A DNA stretch of 8,390 nucleotides. Source: Muribaculaceae bacterium. GTDB taxonomy: Bacteria > Bacteroidota > Bacteroidia > Bacteroidales > Muribaculaceae. Below the pieces are notes generated by a model, which saw only the letters and a list, made by a program, of their open reading frames with translations, made no database searches and was not told where the DNA came from. Shown here piece by piece: positions 1-5,800 of the stretch (its first letter is position 1; each line of letters opens with the position of its first letter). The translations under genes and the position numbers were made by a program. Location of the stretch: NCBI GenBank assembly GCA_029062725.1, contig JAIDPP010000417.1:1-8390 (forward strand), in the 5' to 3' direction.

Positions 1-79
1 AGGCGCAGATATACTGCGCGTCCATGATGTGGCGCAGGCACGAGAATGTATCGCTTTAATCCACTCCCTCAAAGCCTGA
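1..79 (+). CDS. folP: Dihydropteroate synthase, C-terminal end (partial)
   Basis: Only the last 25 codons are in the window; the frame starts at base 2 and ends with TGA at 77-79. The visible peptide begins GADILRVHDVAQAREC. The R-x-H-D-V signature is the conserved C-terminal motif of dihydropteroate synthase; in the E. coli enzyme the Arg and His of this motif sit in the anion pocket of the active site. The enzyme joins p-aminobenzoate to hydroxymethyl-dihydropterin pyrophosphate in cytosolic folate synthesis. The diadenylate cyclase gene starts 6 bases after its stop codon, an order I know from other Bacteroidales, which supports the call. The rest of the gene lies to the left and cannot be assessed. 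Confidence 0.85.
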   Translation, partial: GADILRVHDVAQARECIALIHSLKA

Positions 80-85
80 CCTAAA

Positions 86-856
86 ATGTTTAATTTCGGA
101 ATAAAAGACTTTATCGATATCCTGATAGTCGCGCTGATGCTCTTCTATCTATACCGACTGATGAAAAACAGCGGCACCCTGTCGCTGTTTTACGGCGTGC
201 TCGCCTTCATCGCCATCTGGGTGCTCTCCTTCGAGATCTTCGACATGCGCCTTACGGGAACGATAGTCGATAAATTCATGAGTATCGGACTCATCGTGCT
301 TGTCATCCTTTTCCAGGACCAGATAAAACGCTTCCTGACTGATATCGGCGGTCGCGCTAAATGGCAGACAGTCAGGAATCTTTTCAAGCATGACAAGGAT
401 CACGAGGAGAACCATTCGGAGGTAATGGCCGTGGTCTATGCCTGCATGTCTATGTCGAAGTCCAAGACTGGTGCCCTTATCGTGTTCGAGCGCAAGATGC
501 CTCTGGCGGATTATGAAAAAACCGGTGACATCATCGACGCCGATATAAACGTGCGACTGATTGAAAATATCTTCTTTAAAAACTCTCCCCTGCATGACGG
601 GGCCATGATAATTGCATCACACAGGATAAAGTCGGTCGGATGTATCCTTCCGGTCAGCCATGATATGAACATCCCCAAGAGCCTCGGTCTGCGTCACCGC
701 GCAGCATTGGGTATGAGTCAGGTCACCGATGCTGTCTGCATCATCGTGAGCGAAGAGACCGGTGGAATTTCTGTGGCTAAAAATGGAAAACTCCAGGTGA
801 AGGTATCGACCATCGACCTGGAGCATATACTCTCATCGGCAATCGCCGACGAATAG
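86..856 (+). CDS. cdaA: Membrane-bound diadenylate cyclase (CdaA/DacA type, DisA_N domain)
   Basis: A 256-residue protein that should make cyclic di-AMP from two ATP at the inner face of the cytoplasmic membrane. Three hydrophobic segments lie at about residues 9-25, 32-52 and 64-78, followed by a DAC catalytic domain at about 115-250. The domain shows GALIVFER (129-136), SPLHDGA (167-173, the DGA signature) and GLRHRAA (201-207, the RHR signature), then VSEETGGISV (221-230). Length and topology match CdaA. The ATG at 86 is chosen because the first membrane helix begins right after it. No Shine-Dalgarno is visible, which is usual in this phylum. It follows folP by 6 bases, so the two are probably co-transcribed. 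The ybbR and glmM neighbours typical of Firmicutes cdaA are not seen in the window. All catalytic signatures are present, so it is probably active. Confidence 0.95.
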   Translation: MFNFGIKDFIDILIVALMLFYLYRLMKNSGTLSLFYGVLAFIAIWVLSFEIFDMRLTGTIVDKFMSIGLIVLVILFQDQIKRFLTDIGGRAKWQTVRNLFKHDKDHEENHSEVMAVVYACMSMSKSKTGALIVFERKMPLADYEKTGDIIDADINVRLIENIFFKNSPLHDGAMIIASHRIKSVGCILPVSHDMNIPKSLGLRHRAALGMSQVTDAVCIIVSEETGGISVAKNGKLQVKVSTIDLEHILSSAIADE

Positions 857-881
857 CTTTATAACTATTTTGGGTGGGCTC

Positions 882-1379
882 TTATTTCCCTATTATGACA
901 GGAGCCCCGGGGAGTCCGATATAGGGATAACCCTTGTTATCCTTGCCGAACTTCAGGATAAAGCCCTTGGCCTCCTCGATAGTCGGGAAACTCCCGGCTA
1001 TCGTATACCAGCGGTCGCCGGTAGTCTGCACCGCCACCGAGTTATATCCCTTCTCCTTCAGGGCCTTTGCCTGCGCGTAGGCATTGGTATTCATCTTATA
1101 CACTCCTACTGCGACATTATAGGTGTCGAGTATCTTCTCCGACACTGAATCGCGTCGCAGCCGGTCGCGTGACACGAATACAGTATCGCCGTCAACCACC
1201 TTCAGCATCGTGCCGTCATCACTCAGAAGGCCCGTGGCCGGAATCATCTGCTCGGCATTGGCAGCCTCACGCTTGTTCTTCGCAGCTTCGTATGCGCTGC
1301 GGTAGTTGTTTTCCGTTGGCTTGCAGCCGGCGATCAGCAGGCCGGCTGCAAGTATCGGTAGTATCATTCCTTTTCTCAT
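882..1379 (-). CDS. SPOR-domain lipoprotein
   Basis: A 165-residue exported lipoprotein. A short basic start and hydrophobic stretch lead to the lipobox LIAGC, with Cys19 as the expected lipidated residue. Residues 20-85 look like a polar linker. Residues about 86-160 resemble a SPOR domain: a YNVAVGVY strand, a helix rich in Ala, Lys and Glu, a second strand with WYTIAGSF, the helix TIEEAKGF, and a final YPYIGLPGAPVI segment. SPOR domains bind glycan strands lacking stem peptides, often at the division site, so a role in septal or peptidoglycan remodelling is inferred. It is the last gene of the minus-strand run, 73 bases after the GH13 gene, and converges on cdaA with a 25-base gap. A strong inverted repeat lies within the lipobox codons (see the separate entry). 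The linker carries two D-(S/T)-(aliphatic/T) glycosylation-type triplets, at 65-67 and 77-79. Confidence 0.85.
   Translation of the reverse strand: MRKGMILPILAAGLLIAGCKPTENNYRSAYEAAKNKREAANAEQMIPATGLLSDDGTMLKVVDGDTVFVSRDRLRRDSVSEKILDTYNVAVGVYKMNTNAYAQAKALKEKGYNSVAVQTTGDRWYTIAGSFPTIEEAKGFILKFGKDNKGYPYIGLPGAPVIIGK
1320..1352 (-). repeat. Perfect 12-bp inverted repeat (hairpin) in lipobox codons
   Basis: Arms at 1320-1331 (CTTGCAGCCGGC) and 1341-1352 (GCCGGCTGCAAG) are exact reverse complements around a 9-base loop. In the minus-strand mRNA the hairpin spans nucleotides 28-60 of the SPOR lipoprotein reading frame and encodes LAAGLLIAGCK, so part of the symmetry comes from repeated Ala-Gly and Leu/Cys codons. 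No T-run follows on either strand, so it does not look like an intrinsic terminator. It could slow ribosomes near the start of the gene or alter mRNA stability. The symmetry is certain; any function is inference. Confidence 0.6.
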
Positions 1380-1452
1380 ACACTTTCAGATAAAACACAT
1401 CGCGGGAACGCCGCACGACCTGTCGGATTCTTATTGGATTATATGCACCGTC

Positions 1453-3369
1453 CTACATCTCCACCATCACGCGGGTCTCGCGCGGAGCGAAGGTATAAGT
1501 GCCGGATTCAGGACGGATCACAACTGTTTCGCCGGTGATAACATCGCGGTATTTTTTTCCCGCCGGGATGATTTCGGCGTAGCGCGACATATCGACTTCG
1601 TTCTCGCTGTCCTGACCGTTCATCATCACGACCACAGCGTCATGCCCACTCCCTCGCTGATAAAGGTAGATACCGTTGTCAGGCATGAAATGCTTCATGC
1701 CTCCTTCCGCTATCGCCTTGCTCCCTTTTCTGAACCGGCCAAGCGCCGAGATATAATCCACCGCCTCATTCTCAAGGGGAGAACGTCCCTCGCGGGTAAA
1801 GACCGTTGTTGTGTCGCCGGGGAAGCCGCCGGGCATATCCTTGCGGACATTTCCGTCGCCTCCCTCGCGGGTGCCGTGCATGAGGATCTCCGTGCCGTAA
1901 TATAACTGCGGGATACCCGGCATTGTCATAAGGATTGTGATAGCCTGCTTCCACTGTGCCAATGAATCAGGAACCTCGAGCAAGACGCGCTCGGTGTCAT
2001 GGTTATCCAAGAACCGGAGCACATTCAACGGGTCGGGATAAACATAATCCAGCGCAATATGGTCATAGATTTTGTTAAGGCCATTCCAAGGATCCGTTTC
2101 CTCGAAATAGGGAGCCATTCCGCGGCTCTTTATCATCAGGGGGAAATCCATCACAACCGGCAGACGTGTGTCGGAGCCCTTGGCCGCTGCAAGCGGTGAC
2201 CCGGTCTGCCAGTAGGCCTCTCCGGCAGTCTCTCCCAGCCAGCACTCCCCGACAATATTGAACGCCGGATATTCAGCCTTTACGGCATCTATCCATCGGC
2301 CCATCTCCTTTTCATCGGCGTAGGGATATGTATCCATACGTATACCGTCGATCTGCGCCTCTTCGATCCACCATATAGAATTCTGGATCAGATATTTCAT
2401 CAGGTGGGGATTGCGCTGGTTCAGGTCGGGCATTGCCTTTACGAACCAGCCGTCCTGAGTCATCGAGCGGTCGTAGTCGCTTGCGTAAGGATCGGTAATG
2501 GTCGAGAGGCGGTAATTGGTCTGTTTATACTTATTGCCGTTGTTGAACCAGTCAGACGATGGAGGAGCAGACATCCAGGGATGGTTGTCGCCAGAGTGAT
2601 TGAAGATCATATCCATCACGGTCTTTATCCCCCGGTTATGAAGGGTGTCGATCAATTCGACATATTCCTCGTTAGTGCCGAAACGCGGATCCACGCGGTA
2701 ATAGTCGGTGGTGGCGTAGCCGTGGTAGCTTCCTCCGGGCATATCGTTCTCCAGCACCGGCGCCACCCACAGGGCGGTCATTCCAAGAGAATCTATATAG
2801 GCCGCATGATTGATAAGTCCGCGGAGATCTCCGCCATGACGGGTATTGGGATTCGTACGGTCAGCCCCTACATTATGGTTAAGGGTGGAGGAATTGTTGT
2901 TGGAGGGATTGCCGTCGGCGAAACGGTCGGGCATTACCATGTAGAGCACATCGGCGGCCGAGAATCCCTGAGCACCTTTCTGAGGGCGACGAGCACGAAG
3001 CTCAAACTCCTTGCTTACCTTTTTCTTTCCCTCCCTCCATTCTATCTTCATCTTTCCGGGGCGCGCCTCAGGAGTGACCGTAAGATAAATATATTGCCAG
3101 TCGGGTGAACCATCGAGACGCGCCACAGAATCCAGACGCACTCCGGGATATTCTATCTTCACCTCCGCGGGACGGATATCCTTGCCGTGGATCTGGAGCT
3201 GGAGAGAAGTATCCTTCATGCCGGTCCACCAATGGGGAGGCTCGATGCCGTTCACTTCGAAAGCGGAGACACTCTCCGCCATCCACGCACACAAGACGGC
3301 GGTGGTAAGTACGCGGAAAAGGCCGTGGCTTAGCCACGACCGTTTCTCTATCATATTATCTTTGTTCAT
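1453..3369 (-). CDS. Periplasmic GH13 alpha-glucan hydrolase (neopullulanase/cyclomaltodextrinase, SusA-like)
   Basis: With ATG at 3369 the protein has 638 residues. A signal peptide (basic start, hydrophobic core, SVSA cleavage after residue 36) directs it to the periplasm. Residues 37-127 form a beta-rich N-domain like Cyc-maltodex_N, about 138-550 the GH13 barrel, and about 550-638 a C-terminal beta domain. All GH13 signatures are present: region I DMIFNH (253-258), nucleophile Asp346 in GIRMD, acid/base Glu375 in GEC, and Asp458 in FLDNHD. It should cut alpha-1,4 (perhaps also 1,6) bonds in maltodextrins or cyclodextrins; the exact substrate cannot be read from sequence. A GTG at 3405 extends the frame by 12 codons, but the ATG gives a normal signal peptide; ATG 3354 is a second option. 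It lies 37 bases after the lipoprotein gene. No susC, susD or susR neighbour is present in the window. Confidence 0.93.
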   Translation of the reverse strand: MNKDNMIEKRSWLSHGLFRVLTTAVLCAWMAESVSAFEVNGIEPPHWWTGMKDTSLQLQIHGKDIRPAEVKIEYPGVRLDSVARLDGSPDWQYIYLTVTPEARPGKMKIEWREGKKKVSKEFELRARRPQKGAQGFSAADVLYMVMPDRFADGNPSNNNSSTLNHNVGADRTNPNTRHGGDLRGLINHAAYIDSLGMTALWVAPVLENDMPGGSYHGYATTDYYRVDPRFGTNEEYVELIDTLHNRGIKTVMDMIFNHSGDNHPWMSAPPSSDWFNNGNKYKQTNYRLSTITDPYASDYDRSMTQDGWFVKAMPDLNQRNPHLMKYLIQNSIWWIEEAQIDGIRMDTYPYADEKEMGRWIDAVKAEYPAFNIVGECWLGETAGEAYWQTGSPLAAAKGSDTRLPVVMDFPLMIKSRGMAPYFEETDPWNGLNKIYDHIALDYVYPDPLNVLRFLDNHDTERVLLEVPDSLAQWKQAITILMTMPGIPQLYYGTEILMHGTREGGDGNVRKDMPGGFPGDTTTVFTREGRSPLENEAVDYISALGRFRKGSKAIAEGGMKHFMPDNGIYLYQRGSGHDAVVVMMNGQDSENEVDMSRYAEIIPAGKKYRDVITGETVVIRPESGTYTFAPRETRVMVEM

Positions 3370-3406
3370 TGTATAAGTTTTCCTTGGAATATCGAAGCAA
3401 CGCACA

Positions 3407-4294
3407 TCAATTATCTGTCTGGATGATCAGATGGCTGCTGAGACTCCAGAATTTAGCGGGATCAGTGATGACGATAGTCTTCGGACCATCCTTCTCGCCG
3501 GTAATCTCGTATGAGCCGGCTGGCATGTTGGTCCAGATCTTTACTTTCTTCGCACTCGTGGGAATGGACTTGAGATTGCGTTTATCGGCTGCTACGAAAT
3601 ACGAGGCGTCGAAATCACCTTTCAGTACCTTAGTGGCTCCAAGGAACTTCTTCTCGAGCAGACCCTTGTTCTTCAACTCCTTGTTGCTGCCGATAGCATA
3701 ATATACGCGGTTGGCCTCGTTGGCGGCCTGAACTGCCTGCTCGTTGGCCTCCTTAGCCTCAGCCTGAGCCACCTCCTTGGCAGCAGTCTCTGTCTTAAGC
3801 TGCTCCTGCCCTTCGGCTACCTGAGTGTTGAGGGTCTCGATCTGACCTTTCGCGCTGGCAAGGTCGCTCTCAAGCTGGGAAATCTTCTGGTCCTGACTTG
3901 CAATACGATCTTTCAACTGGGCGATGGTCTTCTGGAGCACGCTGTTCTGATTGCCGGAAGCGGCAAGTTTCTGCTCCATCGACTCAAGAAGCTGACGGTT
4001 GGCGGCAAGACGCGCCTTGATGTTCGAGAGGTTCTGACGGATCTCTGCCCGACGGTCGGGGCTATCGCCGGCACCCATATTGTAGAGAAGGCCCTCCTGC
4101 ATGTTGATGGAGTCAAGCCCGGTATAGATATCGCCCATCAGAAGAAGGAGCGAATCATTATAGCTGGTGGCTTCCTTATACTCCGCAGTGAGGTCGGCGA
4201 TCTTCATCGAATCCTCCTCGGCCTTCTTTCCATTGCCCGCACACGAAGCGAGAAGCATCGCTCCGATTCCGAAAAACAAAAGACTCTTTTTCAT
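3407..4294 (-). CDS. Coiled-coil lipoprotein, Cbp1-like (possible surface adhesin family)
   Basis: A 295-residue lipoprotein: hydrophobic leader and lipobox LLASC with Cys18. Residues about 82-195 form a long heptad-rich helix full of Gln, Glu, Lys and Ala, surely a coiled coil. Residues 196-295 form a compact C-terminal module beginning VYYAIGSNKELKNKG and ending with ITDPAKFWSLSSHLIIQ. This architecture resembles proteins annotated in Bacteroidales as Cbp1-family collagen-binding glycoprotein adhesins; I recall this resemblance and have not run a search. Three D-S-(I/L/M) triplets (28-30, 47-49, 61-63) match the Bacteroides protein O-glycosylation motif and cluster just after the lipid anchor. 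An acidic patch (EED at 26-28) could hint at surface export but is further from Cys than the usual signal. The ATG lies only 3 bases after the rsmI stop, so translation is probably coupled. Collagen binding should not be assumed; a structural envelope role is equally possible. Confidence 0.75.
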   Translation of the reverse strand: MKKSLLFFGIGAMLLASCAGNGKKAEEDSMKIADLTAEYKEATSYNDSLLLLMGDIYTGLDSINMQEGLLYNMGAGDSPDRRAEIRQNLSNIKARLAANRQLLESMEQKLAASGNQNSVLQKTIAQLKDRIASQDQKISQLESDLASAKGQIETLNTQVAEGQEQLKTETAAKEVAQAEAKEANEQAVQAANEANRVYYAIGSNKELKNKGLLEKKFLGATKVLKGDFDASYFVAADKRNLKSIPTSAKKVKIWTNMPAGSYEITGEKDGPKTIVITDPAKFWSLSSHLIIQTDN

Positions 4295-4297
4295 ATT

Positions 4298-5038
4298 TTA
4301 CGTTTTAGTTAATTGTTCATTTTCATCGGCACCGGCGACCCCGCCCCTTTCGCGTCGGTCTTGTTTGCCACTGCCCTCGACGACAATAACAATTTCACCC
4401 TTTGCTTGGTTCACTCCGTAGTAATCGGCAAGTTCCCCCAGGGTAGCTTTGTTGATGGTCTCATGGAGTTTGGAGATCTCCCGGCAAACGGCCGCCGGAC
4501 GGCTCACCCCGAACGTTTCAGCTAATTGCCGCAATGTGCGTGCAAGGCGGAGGGGAGATTCATAGATGACGCATGTCCGCGGGTCGGCCGCCAGTTCGGC
4601 GAGCCGCGTGGCGCGCCCTTTCTTCATGGGAAGGAAGCCCTCGAAGACAAACCTCTCGCAAGGGAGCCCGGAAGCCACAAGCGCCGGGACAAAAGCCGTG
4701 GCACCGGGCAGACACTCTACTTCGAGTCCACGCTCGCGACAGGCTCGCGAGAGCATGAAGCCCGGATCGGAGATGCCGGGCGTCCCTGCGTCAGTGACGA
4801 GGGCGATATTCTCTCCACCCTCGATCCGGTCAGCAATCCTTTCACAGGTCTGATGCTCGTTGAATTTATGATGACTCTGCATCGGTGTCTTGATATCGAA
4901 ATGCTTCAGGAGGACACCGCTGGTGCGAGTGTCCTCGGCAAGTATGAGATCCGCTTCCTTAAGCACCCTTATGGCGCGCATGGTCATATCCTCAAGATTG
5001 CCGACAGGAGTCGGCACCATATACAGTTTACCCGCCAT
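4298..5038 (-). CDS. rsmI: 16S rRNA (cytidine(1402)-2'-O)-methyltransferase RsmI
   Basis: A 246-residue cytosolic enzyme of the tetrapyrrole-methylase fold that methylates the 2'-OH of C1402 in 16S rRNA, using S-adenosylmethionine. Visible signatures run in the expected order: VPTPVGNL (8-15), LAEDTRTSGVLLKHF (33-47), VTDAGTPGISDPG (81-93), CLPGATAFVPALVASGLP (109-126), FEGFLP (132-137) and YESPLRL (159-165). The E. coli protein is about 286 residues; this one ends shortly after the fold with a charged tail (about 224-246) and lacks the extra C-terminal domain, a shorter form I believe is usual in Bacteroidetes. The ATG at 5038 gives MAGKLYMVPTP, the normal start. It lies 5 bases after the preceding acidic-protein gene and 3 bases before the lipoprotein gene, so it sits in the tightest part of the operon. 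Confidence 0.96.
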   Translation of the reverse strand: MAGKLYMVPTPVGNLEDMTMRAIRVLKEADLILAEDTRTSGVLLKHFDIKTPMQSHHKFNEHQTCERIADRIEGGENIALVTDAGTPGISDPGFMLSRACRERGLEVECLPGATAFVPALVASGLPCERFVFEGFLPMKKGRATRLAELAADPRTCVIYESPLRLARTLRQLAETFGVSRPAAVCREISKLHETINKATLGELADYYGVNQAKGEIVIVVEGSGKQDRRERGGVAGADENEQLTKT

Positions 5039-5043
5039 ACGGT

Positions 5044-5733
5044 CTATTTTTCAAAATATCCCCTGATTATGGCCATGAAATCCGACACCTCCGGATTCTC
5101 ATAGTCCCATCCCAAATCACCGATGAAATATTCCTCAGCCTCATCGTAAGAGTCCATGGTGGTTACGACGTTCATGGCGTTCTCAAATTCCTTGTCAGAA
5201 TTTTTGAAAAGTTCGCGACGGAAACGGAAGCGGTCGTTTATGCAGAAGGCGGGCTTCCCGGCGACGTTCCCAACGGAACCTGAGGGACGCGGAGCAACAG
5301 GAATCTCTCCTCCAACCGATATCTCCTCATCCTCATCCGGAAGCACGAATTCCTCCACCTCAGGCACGCTTATCACCTCCAACGTCTCCGGGGTGGCCGC
5401 CTCTTCAAGCTTCTCCGGCAGATCCGGTTTACAAGGCTCGCTGTCTCCGCGGGATTCCGGCGCCGGATATTCAGTCTGCTCCGATTCCCCTTCTTCACCG
5501 GCAGAAGCCGGCAGCTCGTCAACAGATGGAGGTGTTGTTTCCTCCTCCACCTCCATCTCTTCCTCTTCCGGAATAACGCTATCCTCGGAGAAAAGGGTAT
5601 TGATGATCTTAAGTTTGTTTTTCATCAACGGGAGCAGGGCCGAGACCTTATCCTCCCGCAGATCGGCCAACTCAAGGAGACCCTCGAGTTCATAGACCGC
5701 ATCCTTTATACTTTCTATATCCAGACGTGCCAT
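5044..5733 (-). CDS. Acidic three-part protein of unknown function
   Basis: I do not recognise a named function. With ATG at 5733 the protein has 229 residues and no signal peptide or membrane segment, so it should be cytosolic. Three parts are visible. Residues 1-48 are helical and Leu/Lys/Glu-rich. Residues about 50-158 form a very acidic, Pro/Glu/Ser-rich linker that is surely disordered. Residues 160-229 are a compact module starting KPAFCINDRFRFRRELF, then helix-forming stretches with SYDEAEEYF and a Trp-Asp pair, ending with DFMAIIRGYF. I recall similar C-terminal modules in other Bacteroidales hypothetical proteins, without an assigned role. A TTG at 5742 would add three residues (MCV) but the ATG is favoured. 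It precedes rsmI by 5 bases and follows dacB by 67 bases of A/T-rich DNA that could hold a weak promoter. An 11-bp inverted repeat lies in the linker codons. Confidence 0.85.
   Translation of the reverse strand: MARLDIESIKDAVYELEGLLELADLREDKVSALLPLMKNKLKIINTLFSEDSVIPEEEEMEVEEETTPPSVDELPASAGEEGESEQTEYPAPESRGDSEPCKPDLPEKLEEAATPETLEVISVPEVEEFVLPDEDEEISVGGEIPVAPRPSGSVGNVAGKPAFCINDRFRFRRELFKNSDKEFENAMNVVTTMDSYDEAEEYFIGDLGWDYENPEVSDFMAIIRGYFEK
5524..5558 (-). repeat. Perfect 11-bp inverted repeat in acidic-linker codons
   Basis: Arms at 5524-5534 (AGATGGAGGTG) and 5548-5558 (CACCTCCATCT) are exact reverse complements with a 13-base loop. In the mRNA this would be a hairpin within codons for the Glu/Thr/Pro/Ser linker of the acidic protein. 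The region is purine-biased and low in complexity, which raises the odds of chance symmetry. The repeat is certain; function is doubtful. Confidence 0.5.
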
Positions 5734-5800
5734 AACACACAATATATTTTATTTATATTTCAAGCCTTCAATCCCGACTGACATAAAGACATCTTACTAT

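Noticed and set aside
876..907. Inverted repeat GGGCTC/GAGCCC at the convergent end of cdaA and the SPOR gene
   Set aside because: Only 6 bp with a 20-base loop and no T-run on either strand; it does not make a convincing terminator.
2404..3108. Plus-strand frame of 234 codons opposite the GH13 gene
   Set aside because: It overlaps a full-length enzyme with all catalytic motifs; the translation has no family resemblance.
3324..3338. Short palindrome CGTGGCT-T-AGCCACG in the GH13 signal-peptide codons
   Set aside because: Seven-base arms are expected about once by chance in a window this size, and the one-base centre makes a poor hairpin.
3370..3405. GTG start at 3405 for the GH13 gene
   Set aside because: It puts 12 extra polar residues before a signal peptide that is already complete from the ATG at 3369.
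4733..4751. Inverted repeat CTCGCGA/TCGCGAG inside rsmI
   Set aside because: Seven-base arms within codons of a conserved enzyme; within chance expectation.
5156..5695. Long plus-strand frame opposite the acidic protein, very Ser-rich
   Set aside because: It is the mirror of Glu-rich codons on the other strand; no recognisable domain and no start signal.
5734..5800. A/T-rich gap before the acidic-protein gene as a promoter
   Set aside because: No full TAnnTTTG match; the nearest candidate, TATATTGT, has two mismatches and would leave almost no leader.
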